Source of the DNA: Oscillibacter valericigenes Sjm18-20
GTDB lineage: Bacteria > Bacillota > Clostridia > Oscillospirales > Oscillospiraceae
DNA length: 60,586 nt
Direction of reading: 5' to 3'
Assembly (NCBI GenBank): GCA_000283575.1
Contig: AP012045.1
Location: 1 to 60,586 of the forward strand
Both the position numbers and the translations under genes were made by a program. This document shows, piece after piece, positions 51,972 to 60,168 of this stretch. Numbering within the stretch: the first letter of the stretch is position 1; the number at the start of each line of letters is the position of its first letter. The notes under the pieces were generated by a model. The model worked only from the letters and a program-made list of their open reading frames with translations, searched no databases and was not told the origin of the DNA.

Positions 51972-52211
51972 ATGTTTGACGATTTGTACAGGCTTTGCAA
52001 TCTAAACGGTTATTTTACTTGCGGCAATTCCGCGCAGTATCAGAAAATGTTCGATATGGCGGACGCTGGCGCAGCGGCGCATGATGTGGCTGTTGTTATT
52101 TGGATTTGCAGCGACGATAAGCCGCTAGAAAAAATCGAGAAGGAAGTGCAGGAAATTTATTCTTTCCATAGGCCAAGCAATTTTGACTTAAAAAGTGACG
52201 TTATTCGGTAA
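51972..52211 (+). CDS. Small hypothetical protein, 79 aa
   Basis: Helical protein (MFDDLYRLCNLNGYFTCGN). The leader and GAAAGGCGG ribosome site are those of the long repeat. First of three genes before a terminator. Family unknown. Confidence 0.63.
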   Translation: MFDDLYRLCNLNGYFTCGNSAQYQKMFDMADAGAAAHDVAVVIWICSDDKPLEKIEKEVQEIYSFHRPSNFDLKSDVIR

Positions 52212-52234
52212 AGGAGAAGTAAAGGGGATGCGGC

Positions 52235-52843
52235 ATGGAAAAAAATGAGCAGCCAACAAAATCGCTTGAAATGGTTTTAAGCGTTGGCGAAATTTATCCT
52301 GAATGGTGCGTAAAGCAGGATGGCTATATTCTTGAATACGGCGAAAACGGTTTTGTGCTTTACGCTATGTTGAACGGTATTTCGCCAGTTGAGCGTGAAC
52401 AATTTAATCCGGGGGCTGAATTTGCTATCCGCTATGAAATTATCAACGATGTGTGCTTGTTCTGCTTTCGCTTTGGCAATATGCCGTGGGCTGATTGCCC
52501 GTTTTCTCCGGCTCTTTATAAGGCGGCGGGTCAAAACATCGAACTGCCACAAATTGAGGGGAGCGAGGGCTTTCCTTTGACCGTCTTGTTAATTGATACG
52601 AGTTCTGGAGAGTTGTGCGGCATCCGGCTTATTGGTCTAGGCCATGAACTGTCGCGGAACTGGCGAGAGTGGGCGCAAGAAGCTATAAAAAAAGACCTTT
52701 CGCGGGACGAATACAATTCTCAAATTGACGGTATTTACCGCGATTTCAGCACAGTTGACCTTGCCGAAAGAGGGGCGGAGACAGAGTTTGCCATTTTTCC
52801 AAAAAAACAGAGCGATAAAGAAAGGGAGTTAGAACGGTTGTAA
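52235..52843 (+). CDS. Hypothetical protein, 202 aa
   Basis: Soluble protein with a strand-rich core (ILEYGENGFVLYAML; FAIRYEIINDVCLFCFRFGN) and a helical, charged C-terminus. AAAGGAG lies 21 nt upstream of the ATG and GGGG about 5 nt upstream, so the start is likely but not certain. Family unknown. Confidence 0.65.
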   Translation: MEKNEQPTKSLEMVLSVGEIYPEWCVKQDGYILEYGENGFVLYAMLNGISPVEREQFNPGAEFAIRYEIINDVCLFCFRFGNMPWADCPFSPALYKAAGQNIELPQIEGSEGFPLTVLLIDTSSGELCGIRLIGLGHELSRNWREWAQEAIKKDLSRDEYNSQIDGIYRDFSTVDLAERGAETEFAIFPKKQSDKERELERL

Positions 52844-52846
52844 GTT

Positions 52847-52857
52847 CTCACGGTGAG
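52847..52857. promoter_or_regulatory. CTCAC-S-GTGAG operator, site 25
   Basis: CTCACGGTGAG 3 bp after a stop codon; 5' flank TT, the second exception to the TA/TC rule. Confidence 0.82.
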
Positions 52858-52892
52858 GATAAAACAACCGACTGACAAAAGATGGTGCCATT

Positions 52893-53189
52893 ATGAAAGT
52901 GTTAGTAAAAAGTAAACATTTTAAAATTGTTGATTTGGATAAGTTTGATTCAGTGAAAGTTGTTGAGGAATCGACTACTAATAAAAATGCGGATAACGGA
53001 ACCGCGTATACAGTATATGCAGTAAAAACAGCATCCGGCGGCGGCAGTTTTTTGGGAAGCGGCGAAGAAAAAGAATGGCTTACTTCCGTGTTTTCTGAAA
53101 GTTTGGCAGATGAAATCATGAAAGATATTTGCTTAAACTGGGGGGAAGGAAAGCCTGTTTATGAAATAGAAAAGTGGTTCAAAGATTAA
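52893..53189 (+). CDS. Hypothetical protein, 98 aa
   Basis: Small protein with Ser/Gly-rich loop (TASGGGSFLGSGEEKEW) and a helical end. Ribosome site weak. Followed by a terminator. Family unknown. Confidence 0.58.
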   Translation: MKVLVKSKHFKIVDLDKFDSVKVVEESTTNKNADNGTAYTVYAVKTASGGGSFLGSGEEKEWLTSVFSESLADEIMKDICLNWGEGKPVYEIEKWFKD

Positions 53190-53206
53190 CTTAAACGCTG
53201 ACACGA

Positions 53207-53240
53207 AAAGAGCGTCTTTCGTCCAGAAGGGCGCTCTTTA
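53207..53240 (+). terminator. Intrinsic terminator
   Basis: AAAGAGCG pairs with CGCTCTTT across a 17-nt loop. Confidence 0.7.
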
Positions 53241-53253
53241 TCAACCTTGCCAC

Positions 53254-53282
53254 TTGACAATGTATGTACAACGTGCTATAAT
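53254..53282 (+). promoter_or_regulatory. TATGTACA-family promoter 12
   Basis: TTGACA-N17-TATAAT with ATGTATGTACA in the spacer; drives the DUF2786 gene. Confidence 0.92.
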
Positions 53283-53329
53283 AGGTAATGTAAAGAGAAA
53301 TAGCAAGTCACTTGAAAGGCGGATTCTTA

Positions 53330-54334
53330 ATGGAAAACAAAGAATATCTACTAAAAGCGGTTGACCTTGTAATTGACTATGCCGCTGAAAATGGCGTAAA
53401 ATATAGACGTGGGGATTTTTCACTGTTCATGCGCCGATACAACGACGATGGAATTTTGAATTTTGCGGGGCTTGTTGGCGAAAAAGAAAACCCGGAGGGC
53501 GTAAAGGTTCAATTGTTCTTTGCTTTTCCAAGGTGCGGGAGCCGCTTGAAAAGCCGCAAAGACGCTTTTTTAAATTACTTCAATGCGCGGGCAATGTCTG
53601 ATTGTGTCATGTTTACGTTTTCTTTGAACGAACTGGATATTCAGTCGGCGGGGGAAACTGATGCTGACGCATCAAAGATTGACGAGGTTATCCGTAAGGT
53701 GCAGAAGCTACTTGCTAAAGCAGACCCGGAAAAAAATCCGAGTGAACAGGAAGCTATTGCTGCGAGTTTAATGGCGCAAAAACTGCTTGCTAAATATAAC
53801 ATTGATATTCAAGCGGTAACTGGTAAAGAAAAGAAAGAAGATATAGAACAGATTATCGCGGATGTTGGGACGGGTAAAAAGTGGAAATACGGACTTGCGG
53901 AAACGGTTGCTCGTTCTTATTGCTGCAAATGCTTTTATTTCGGTTCTGATGCTATTGTTTTTTACGGATATAGAAGTGACACTCTGATTGCTCGTCGTGT
54001 CTTTGCCTATCTATTTAACGTTGGTAATAAGCTGGCGGCGCGGTATGTGAAAGAAAACCGCGAAGACAGATGGGCTGGTGGCGATGGACTATACAATAGC
54101 TTTTGCTCTGGCTTTATTGCCGGAGTAGACAAGGAACTATCCACAAACTGCACAGCACTAGCGCTGGTTGTGCCGGAAGAAGTTAAGACTTCTTTTGATG
54201 CGTTCACGGAGAGTTTCAAGGCCATTGACCATTCCATAAAGACCAGCGACCGTAAAGCGTGGAAAGAGGGCTTTACAGAGGGGGAAAGGGCATTGACGGC
54301 GCGGTATTTGGAAAAAGACCGCGCGAGTTCATAA
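53330..54334 (+). CDS. DUF2786 domain protein, 334 aa
   Basis: Residues about 125-170 match DUF2786 (EVIRKVQKLLAKADPEKNPSEQEAIAASLMAQKLLAKY), and the C-terminal half fits the domain that usually follows it. The first 110 residues form a separate alpha/beta part. DUF2786 proteins occur on phages and plasmids, with an unknown role. ATG at 53330 follows GAAAGGCGG. Confidence 0.8.
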   Translation: MENKEYLLKAVDLVIDYAAENGVKYRRGDFSLFMRRYNDDGILNFAGLVGEKENPEGVKVQLFFAFPRCGSRLKSRKDAFLNYFNARAMSDCVMFTFSLNELDIQSAGETDADASKIDEVIRKVQKLLAKADPEKNPSEQEAIAASLMAQKLLAKYNIDIQAVTGKEKKEDIEQIIADVGTGKKWKYGLAETVARSYCCKCFYFGSDAIVFYGYRSDTLIARRVFAYLFNVGNKLAARYVKENREDRWAGGDGLYNSFCSGFIAGVDKELSTNCTALALVVPEEVKTSFDAFTESFKAIDHSIKTSDRKAWKEGFTEGERALTARYLEKDRASS

Positions 54335-54365
54335 GTGAAAATAGAATTTGAGGATGGGTGATTTT

Positions 54366-54818
54366 GTGAACTATGAAATAAAGAGCGTGTCCGATCATTG
54401 GGCTTTCGGAAGCTTTTGGCTATATGGAGTTCCAACGGGGTGGTCTGTCTACCCTATCACGTATGGAGATAAGCAATATGTTGTCGAGTTAAAAATTTGT
54501 TCTTCTACGCCGAAAGGAATAACAGAAGTGGTGGCTTGTATCTATGATTATGGGAAAGAAAATAAACTATTCAAGAAGCATAAAAGGGACAAAGTGTTTA
54601 GCGAGTGTGTTTCTTCAATGATTGCTGACTTACTAGAAGCGGAAACACGCATTTCGGAGCAAGAGAAGCGCATTTCAAGACGAGAAAACTGGCTGCTGAT
54701 CTTACCCCAAATCATGAACAATCTATTTCAAAGGTATGAGTTAGAAAAGCAACGGAATGAAGCCCACCAAGAGATACTTGCTAATGTGGAGCGGTGGGAT
54801 GCTATCATTGATAAATAA
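54366..54818 (+). CDS. Hypothetical protein with C-terminal coiled coil, 150 aa
   Basis: The first 80 residues look alpha/beta with Trp/Tyr (HWAFGSFWLYGVPTGWSVYP); the rest is a charged coiled coil. GTG at 54366 has GGATGG 8 nt upstream; an ATG at 54354 is the alternative. Family unknown. Confidence 0.55.
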   Translation: MNYEIKSVSDHWAFGSFWLYGVPTGWSVYPITYGDKQYVVELKICSSTPKGITEVVACIYDYGKENKLFKKHKRDKVFSECVSSMIADLLEAETRISEQEKRISRRENWLLILPQIMNNLFQRYELEKQRNEAHQEILANVERWDAIIDK

Positions 54819-54848
54819 GTTATTCTCAAAAGAAGGGGGGCGATCTGC

Positions 54849-55379
54849 TTGCCTGTTACGAAAGAAATGATAGATGAAGCCCTTGACTTCGCAGAAGGCA
54901 AGAGAATTAACAAAAATGGCTATGTTCCAAAGGGGGCAAGAGCCGGAGATTTCCCAGAAAATCTATTGCTAAACGGCAAAGAAAAAACCGGGGAACAAGC
55001 GGCGGTATTGGAATACATGAAAGGAACACCGCAAAAGGAAATACTTGAAAAATGCGAATTGTCATTCAAGCAGCCTTATTTCAATACCTTGCGAAACCGC
55101 TATGGCAGGATGATTGCTCTGTATCTTACGTGGCAGGCTTTTAGTAAGTTCGTCACGCCTGTCTTTAATAAACCCCTGGAACAGGTTATACCGATTGAAA
55201 GAGATGGGTATGACTTGCTTGTTGTGCGTTGCAACGGTGAGGGTATTTATACGGTTGGTGGACTTGTCCAGACATTTACGCAAAATAACGTTGCCGAAAT
55301 TGTAAAGCGGCTTAAAATGAAAAGAACCAAAACGGACGTTTTTTTATTCATCAGGCAAGCTTGCTATGAATTACTGTGA
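54849..55379 (+). CDS. Hypothetical protein, 176 aa
   Basis: Start is TTG with AAGGGGGG about 8 nt away. The sequence contains VPKGARAGDFPENLLLNGKEK and a helical middle with a possible helix-turn-helix (EYMKGTPQKEILEKCELSF). It might bind DNA; not assigned. Last gene before a symmetric hairpin with an operator. Confidence 0.58.
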   Translation: MPVTKEMIDEALDFAEGKRINKNGYVPKGARAGDFPENLLLNGKEKTGEQAAVLEYMKGTPQKEILEKCELSFKQPYFNTLRNRYGRMIALYLTWQAFSKFVTPVFNKPLEQVIPIERDGYDLLVVRCNGEGIYTVGGLVQTFTQNNVAEIVKRLKMKRTKTDVFLFIRQACYELL

Positions 55380-55380
55380 T

Positions 55381-55415
55381 TATGGGGCGTACTCACCGTG
55401 AGTATACCCCATAAT
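55381..55415. terminator. Bidirectional-looking hairpin built around an operator
   Basis: TATGGGG pairs with CCCCATA and TACTCAC with GTGAGTA, placing operator CTCACCGTGAG (55392-55402) at the tip of the hairpin. T-rich sequence follows (AATTTTATTG). Confidence 0.7.
55392..55402. promoter_or_regulatory. CTCAC-S-GTGAG operator, site 26
   Basis: Exact site forming the apex of the hairpin, 27 bp before the next -35. Confidence 0.87.
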
Positions 55416-55429
55416 TTTATTGTTTATAC

Positions 55430-55458
55430 TTGACAACATATGTACATTGTGCTATAAT
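55430..55458 (+). promoter_or_regulatory. TATGTACA-family promoter 13
   Basis: TTGACA-N17-TATAAT with ACATATGTACA in the spacer; drives the DUF932 gene. Confidence 0.92.
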
Positions 55459-55493
55459 GTTAATATAAGAAACGGGAAAGAGGGTTTTCGGAT

Positions 55494-56534
55494 ATGGCTA
55501 TCATTACAAGCGAGTTTGAAACTCTTGTTGACACGACGCGGGTTGATGATAAAGTGACACTCAAAGGGCTTGTGGAAACAAGCCGTGAAATGCAAAAGCA
55601 CTGGTCTGATAAAACCGTGAACAACGAGGAACGCGCGAACTTCGGAATCAACGATGAATTGCAGTTTGTGTATCAGCCGGAACGTGGCGAACGCAGAGCA
55701 GTTGATATTACTGACACGGCGTTTTCACAGCTTTGTACTCGACTGGGCGTTCCTGCTAAATACGTCAGAAAATGCGTTGAGAGCGGCAAGACGAGCCTTG
55801 CCCTTGCCAACTTCCACGCATGGAGCGACGATTGCCGGAACAATATGCTAGTCCGAGAATATGACGGGGTTGCCCGCGCTGTCCTTTCTGATAGCTACGC
55901 ACCGTATGATAGCTACAAGGTGTTGCGGGCGCTCAATTATACCGTTGATTCAAAACGCTTTGTTCCGACACAGGTTCACCTTGCGGCGGATAGACTTCAT
56001 GTTCGGTTCGTTGATTACAACCAGCTTCCCGTTGACAATGACGGTTCGCCGCTGTATGCGGGGTTCATCGTGGATAGTTCGGATGTTGGGCGGGGTTCGC
56101 TCAACATGAAGTTTTTCCTTTATCGCTCTGTGTGTCGTAACGGCATGGCTATTTCCTCGCTGGGCGGTACGCTTTTTCGCCAATCGCATATTGGTGAAAA
56201 AATGACGGAAAGCAAGATGATGGTTTTTAACCGCGCATTTATGGATGTTGACCGCCTTTGCGAAAACGCTGTTGCCCTCGTCAAAGAAAATAGGGGTAAG
56301 CAGCTTAAAGACTATGAAATGGAAATGTATCTGGAAAAGGCACGGCGGGAAATGAGACTGTCTGAAAAAAGCATGGATAAGCTTAAAGGACTTGTCGGCA
56401 ACAATTCTGTTTATGAGCCTACAAAATGGGGCTTTATCAATGGTGTTACGGAATTGGCGCAGGACTTCACTCTTGATACCCGTATTGATATGGAGAATTG
56501 GGCGGGCGAACTTTTCACAAAGTCTGCGGCTTAA
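55494..56534 (+). CDS. DUF932 family protein, 346 aa
   Basis: Matches the phage/plasmid-type DUF932 layout: FSQLCTRLGVPAKYVRKC, AVLSDSYAPYDSYKVLRAL, and FLYRSVCRNGMAISSLGGTLFRQSHIGEK. Such proteins are frequent on mobile elements with unknown function, perhaps in replication or recombination. GAGGG lies upstream of the ATG. Monocistronic with a strong terminator. Confidence 0.85.
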   Translation: MAIITSEFETLVDTTRVDDKVTLKGLVETSREMQKHWSDKTVNNEERANFGINDELQFVYQPERGERRAVDITDTAFSQLCTRLGVPAKYVRKCVESGKTSLALANFHAWSDDCRNNMLVREYDGVARAVLSDSYAPYDSYKVLRALNYTVDSKRFVPTQVHLAADRLHVRFVDYNQLPVDNDGSPLYAGFIVDSSDVGRGSLNMKFFLYRSVCRNGMAISSLGGTLFRQSHIGEKMTESKMMVFNRAFMDVDRLCENAVALVKENRGKQLKDYEMEMYLEKARREMRLSEKSMDKLKGLVGNNSVYEPTKWGFINGVTELAQDFTLDTRIDMENWAGELFTKSAA

Positions 56535-56541
56535 TTACTAG

Positions 56542-56588
56542 AAGCTTGCCTTTCGGCTTTGCTCCGGGGCTGAAAGGCAAGCTTTTTA
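56542..56588 (+). terminator. Intrinsic terminator after the DUF932 gene
   Basis: AAGCTTGCCTTTC pairs with GAAAGGCAAGCTT, followed by TTT. The gap to 56671 has no clear promoter. Confidence 0.92.
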
Positions 56589-56671
56589 ATTAGGGCTTTT
56601 AACTTTAAGCGGGGAATGACAGCTTTTAGAGTGGCCATGAAAACAGCTGAAAATGTGGAAAGGGAATATGG

Positions 56672-57052
56672 ATGAATGAATTGAACCCGTACCAAATGAG
56701 TGGCTACGATGCCATTAAAAATCTTGAAGAACTGTTCGGCTGCTACAAATGTTGTCCGGCAGCGTGTCGGTCATGCGCTGGTGGAGTAGCCATCGCTGCA
56801 ATCAAAGCAGAATGTCTTAGCCACGCCCAAACTGTCAACGAGCCGCTAACGCTTGAGCAGCTGCGGGAGATGGACGGAGAGCCGGTGTGGATTGATGGGG
56901 AATATCCGAATGGATGGCGTATTTGCTATGGAAAACGGCATAGAAAACGCCACGGTAGAGACGTAATAAACTTTGGAAATGGTGTTTTGCAATTTGAGGA
57001 TGAATACGGCAAAACATGGCTTGCCTACCGCCGCCCGCTGGAAAGGAACTGA
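56672..57052 (+). CDS. Hypothetical protein with Cys-rich N-terminus, 126 aa
   Basis: Cys cluster CYKCCPAACRSC near residue 24, then LTLEQLREMDGEPVWI and a C-terminal DEYGKTWLAYRRP, a combination I recognise from small proteins common on Clostridia phages and conjugative elements. Function unknown. GAAAGGG precedes the start region. Confidence 0.65.
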   Translation: MNELNPYQMSGYDAIKNLEELFGCYKCCPAACRSCAGGVAIAAIKAECLSHAQTVNEPLTLEQLREMDGEPVWIDGEYPNGWRICYGKRHRKRHGRDVINFGNGVLQFEDEYGKTWLAYRRPLERN

Positions 57053-57056
57053 TTTT

Positions 57057-57788
57057 TTGAACATTTTGTCTATTGATTATGACTACTTTGTAAAAGTAAG
57101 TGAATACTTTCGGGAAAATCACTTCCCTGATGGGGGTAGAGAGCAGGGGGATAATCTCAACCTGATTGTTTGGTCGCAGCTTTACGCAAGTGGAAATTGC
57201 TGCGGGGAAAGAATTGAAACTATCATTTCTGACAATGCAGCATTGCGGAAAATCCGTAAATTTATTGCGAGACAAAAAAATCCTGTTTGCATGATTGCAG
57301 ACAGTCACAGTCATGCGTACAACTTTATTAAAGACTCTATTCCTGCCGGAGAGAAAGCGACTGTCTACAACATTGACTTTCACCACGATACTTTTTGCAT
57401 CAATGATGAAAATGAAGTTAATTGTGGGAATTGGTTGCGGCATCTTTTAGATGAAAAGGTTATTGACCGTGCCTATTGGGTTGCAAAACCTGACAGTGAG
57501 ACGGATGGTTCGCTTGTAGATATTATCCCTATTGAAAAGGCGCTAGAAGTGAATTATGATGCAGTTTATATCTGCCGTAGTTCGTGGTGGACACCGCCGC
57601 ATCTTGACGGCGCTTTCACTTCTGAATTGGTAAAGCCGCTCTTGCTAAACAAGCGTGGTTGGGCGGTAAGATATGAAAAAAACATTGACGTGAGCCGCTA
57701 CAACAAAGAATTTCAAGATGCTGTCGCGTCCTTTACGGAAGTCTATAAAATGGCAAACGAAAAATTTAGAGAAAGAAGCGGTGAGTAA
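57057..57788 (+). CDS. UPF0489-like (arginase-fold) protein, 243 aa
   Basis: TTG start with AAAGGA 9 nt upstream. Motifs ADSHSHAYNF, YNIDFHHDTF, NCGNWLRH and SWWTPPHLD recall UPF0489, a family with an arginase/deacetylase-like metal site that includes peptide arginases. The DFHHD segment would be the metal ligands. The substrate on this plasmid is unknown; no RiPP precursor is evident nearby. Confidence 0.72.
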   Translation: MNILSIDYDYFVKVSEYFRENHFPDGGREQGDNLNLIVWSQLYASGNCCGERIETIISDNAALRKIRKFIARQKNPVCMIADSHSHAYNFIKDSIPAGEKATVYNIDFHHDTFCINDENEVNCGNWLRHLLDEKVIDRAYWVAKPDSETDGSLVDIIPIEKALEVNYDAVYICRSSWWTPPHLDGAFTSELVKPLLLNKRGWAVRYEKNIDVSRYNKEFQDAVASFTEVYKMANEKFRERSGE

Positions 57789-58130
57789 ATGGCCTATATC
57801 AAGGTGAATCTTCCCTATGATGAAGAAGCCTATAAAAGCGGAAACGGCGAGGGCGTTTGGGTTGAGGTTGAGAGCGACATAAAGCGGCTGTCCGATCAAA
57901 ATGCAACGACGGAACAGGCCGTAGGCCACGGCACACTTGCAAATGATAGCGTTTACTATAAACGTCTGAAATGCGGGGATGTACTGCGTTTTGAAATGCG
58001 GGGTTTAAACCGCGCCGTTGTTCCGCTGGGTTTCTTAAACGATAAAGGGCGCATTACAGAACAGGAACTTGATGGATTAAAACAGCAGGTTTTAAAGAAG
58101 CCATTCAAGCGTCTTACTCACGGTGAGTAA
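57789..58130 (+). CDS. Hypothetical protein, 113 aa
   Basis: Starts immediately after the UPF0489 stop codon. Strand-rich N-terminal half with EGVWVEVE and DVLRFEMRGLNRAVVPL. The last codons (THGE) are contributed by an operator. Family unknown. Confidence 0.62.
   Translation: MAYIKVNLPYDEEAYKSGNGEGVWVEVESDIKRLSDQNATTEQAVGHGTLANDSVYYKRLKCGDVLRFEMRGLNRAVVPLGFLNDKGRITEQELDGLKQQVLKKPFKRLTHGE
58117..58127. promoter_or_regulatory. CTCAC-S-GTGAG operator, site 27
   Basis: CTCACGGTGAG covering the last codons of the 113-aa gene, directly before its TAA. Confidence 0.85.
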
Positions 58131-58144
58131 AAACAGAAAAGCAA

Positions 58145-58810
58145 ATGGTTAAGTTGCTTGCCGCAGTTTTTATGCTCGTAGACCACATTGGGCTTCTTTT
58201 CTTTCCTCAATGCTTTTGGCTTCGCTGTATTGGCAGATTGTCCTTTCCTTTGTTTGCTTACTGCATTGCGAGAGGGTATTACCATTCTGCTTGCAAAGGA
58301 AAAGAAATCCAATATGCAAGGAATCTGTTTCTTTTTGCCCTTGCGTCGCAAGTCCCATATAGTCTGATGGAATGGTTTTCGGGGGGTTCTCTGTTGAAAC
58401 TTAACATCGGTTTTACATGGTTGCTGTCAGTCGTTCTGCTGAAATTTGTTTGCTCCCGCCAAAATCCACCGCTATCCACGCTTTACTGCGGACTTGTATT
58501 TCTGCTATCCCTTTCAATCCCTATTGATTACGGCATCTATGGCGTTATTTTTCCCCTAATGTTGTTCTGGTGCTATTTTTCTAAGCACAAGTCATACTAT
58601 GCCTTTACCGGGATGGCAGCATTGCTCCCTGTGTATATGATGCAGATAGGCGGACTGATTCAGGCTTTCTCCCTTGCTGCTTATCCAGCGCTTTCGTTGG
58701 GCTTGCGTTATGATGCTAAGATAGGGCGGCACAAGCGGTTTTTTTATTGGTTTTATCCGTGCCATATTGCCGCTCTTGTGATGCTGAAAGGGATACTGTT
58801 ATGGCTATAA
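58145..58810 (+). CDS. traX: TraX-family membrane protein
   Basis: 221 residues, about seven membrane spans, opening with KLLAAVFMLVDHIGLLFFP, the signature of TraX acyltransferase-like proteins. F-plasmid TraX N-acetylates pilin; the role in Gram-positive elements is not established. The ribosome site is weak. It overlaps the next gene by 10 nt. Confidence 0.88.
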   Translation: MVKLLAAVFMLVDHIGLLFFPQCFWLRCIGRLSFPLFAYCIARGYYHSACKGKEIQYARNLFLFALASQVPYSLMEWFSGGSLLKLNIGFTWLLSVVLLKFVCSRQNPPLSTLYCGLVFLLSLSIPIDYGIYGVIFPLMLFWCYFSKHKSYYAFTGMAALLPVYMMQIGGLIQAFSLAAYPALSLGLRYDAKIGRHKRFFYWFYPCHIAALVMLKGILLWL

Positions 58811-58974
58811 GACTGGTGAGTGCTGACGAGGTTGAAGCCCTTATCTGTAAGTACGTAAACGGAACAGTCCAGAAAACGCTTGTTTTGGAGATTATTAAGT
58901 TGAACGGTTGTCTCTCGACTGACGAACAGCTTGTTGAGGTATTGGGAAATGCTGATGTTTACTTTGACGATTAG
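58801..58974 (+). CDS. Small hypothetical protein, 57 aa
   Basis: Helical acidic protein (MAIRLVSADEVEALICKYVNG). ATG at 58801 follows GAAAGGG within the traX end. Family unknown. Confidence 0.58.
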   Translation: MAIRLVSADEVEALICKYVNGTVQKTLVLEIIKLNGCLSTDEQLVEVLGNADVYFDD

Positions 58975-58983
58975 AAAATAAAT

Positions 58984-59295
58984 ATGCTTATATTACCAAT
59001 AAAAGGCGTTTATTTTTCCATGATTGACAGTGGCGTGAAGCTGGAGGAATACCGGGAACTCTCGCCTTATTATAAAAGCCGCTTTAAGAATCTTTTTGAA
59101 ATGCACCCCGGTTCTTTTGCCCCCTGCGGAAGAGACAAGAAAAAAATATGGCTCAGAAATGGATATTCAGCTGCACGTCCCACGCTTGAAGTTACTTGCA
59201 CTCTCACTATAAGAACAGGCAACCCGGATTGGGGCGCTGTTCCGGGCAAGAAATATTACGTGCTGGAAATACTCGACAAAAAGCGCATAGTGTAA
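58984..59295 (+). CDS. ASCH-domain protein
   Basis: 103 residues with the ASCH opening LPIKGVYFSMIDSGVKLEEYRELSPYYKSR cut here only by normal variation; this fold binds RNA. Ribosome site weak; 9 nt after the preceding gene. Possible role in RNA regulation; target unknown. Confidence 0.78.
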   Translation: MLILPIKGVYFSMIDSGVKLEEYRELSPYYKSRFKNLFEMHPGSFAPCGRDKKKIWLRNGYSAARPTLEVTCTLTIRTGNPDWGAVPGKKYYVLEILDKKRIV

Positions 59296-59316
59296 ACTAT
59301 CAAAGGAGCGTTTTTC

Positions 59317-59937
59317 ATGGATGAAAATACTGATATTATGACAATGACATTTACTTATGCAGACAACACACAAGCTACAAAGCAACTTCTTTCCATTTTT
59401 ACTGCGGAAAACGGGAGACAGTATGCCGCAATGCGTCCTCTGGACGATAAAGGACGGCCGACAGATGAAGCGACCGAACTTTATCGCGCAAAGCCCATTA
59501 CTACCGAGGACGGGGAAGCTGATTATGAAATCGAGGAAATTTTATCTGAGGTGGAATTAGAAACGGCGATTCAAGGCTTTAATGCCTTGCTTGTGCCGGA
59601 CACTTTACCAGTTGAAGATCCCCCGGCAAACAAGGATGCAGATGAAAATGACGATGGAGAGACTATTTCCTTTCGCTCAGAAGATGGTAAATATCATAAG
59701 TGCAAGAAGATTGATGCTTTTGAGCATAAAGATCGTCAATATATTGCTTTAATGCCACTTGAAACAGATGGGATGAGTGAAGTGAGCATTTCCATAATGC
59801 GTATGTCCATTGACGTTCAGGGCGGAGTTGAGTGTATCAACGTAGAAGATATTCCGTCCGATATGGAGTTTGACGATGTTGTTTCCATCTTTGAAAAGAG
59901 GGTGGATGCCGCAAACAGCATCCACGACGCTTATTGA
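59317..59937 (+). CDS. Tandem DUF1292-like protein, 206 aa
   Basis: Two halves (about 8-90 and 108-195), each with a strand-rich acidic pattern (AENGRQYAAMRPLD; KDRQYIALMPLE) like DUF1292. AAAGGAG precedes the ATG. The stop codon overlaps the -35 of the promoter at 59934. Function unknown. Confidence 0.72.
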   Translation: MDENTDIMTMTFTYADNTQATKQLLSIFTAENGRQYAAMRPLDDKGRPTDEATELYRAKPITTEDGEADYEIEEILSEVELETAIQGFNALLVPDTLPVEDPPANKDADENDDGETISFRSEDGKYHKCKKIDAFEHKDRQYIALMPLETDGMSEVSISIMRMSIDVQGGVECINVEDIPSDMEFDDVVSIFEKRVDAANSIHDAY

Positions 59938-59962
59938 CAACTTATGTACATTATGCTATAAT
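59934..59962 (+). promoter_or_regulatory. TATGTACA-family promoter 14
   Basis: TTGACA-N17-TATAAT with ACTTATGTACA; opens a transcript that stops about 80 nt later. Confidence 0.9.
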
Positions 59963-59968
59963 ATACTG

Positions 59969-60046
59969 TATGAATGCCGCTTCAAGGCGGGTTCTCTTTA
60001 CGGGAAAAAGGCTTACGATTTTTTATCGTAAGCCTTTTTCTTTTTC
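59969..60046 (+). ncRNA. Candidate small RNA, about 78 nt
   Basis: Region from the expected start of promoter 14 to the terminator. It includes AAGGCGGGTTCTCTTT, which resembles the ribosome-site leader of other units (GAAAGGCGGATTCTTA) but lacks a following ATG. Hence either a small RNA or a unit whose gene was lost. Confidence 0.5.
60005..60046 (+). terminator. Intrinsic terminator
   Basis: AAAAAGGCTTACGAT pairs with ATCGTAAGCCTTTTT around a T-rich loop; TTTTTC follows. Confidence 0.92.
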
Positions 60047-60112
60047 GGGGGAACCCAATTTTTTTATAAATCGGGGATATAATTTCTTTTTTTTAAAAAT
60101 TCGATTATTAAC

Positions 60113-60141
60113 TTGACAAGCGGACTTTGCGTAACTATAAT
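60113..60141 (+). promoter_or_regulatory. Strong promoter in the replication region
   Basis: TTGACA-N17-TATAAT without the TATGTACA spacer, so probably outside that regulon. It reads through the TACCAC hairpins toward rep. Confidence 0.8.
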
Positions 60142-60168
60142 AATTATATGCCAATCAGAGGAAAGAAA

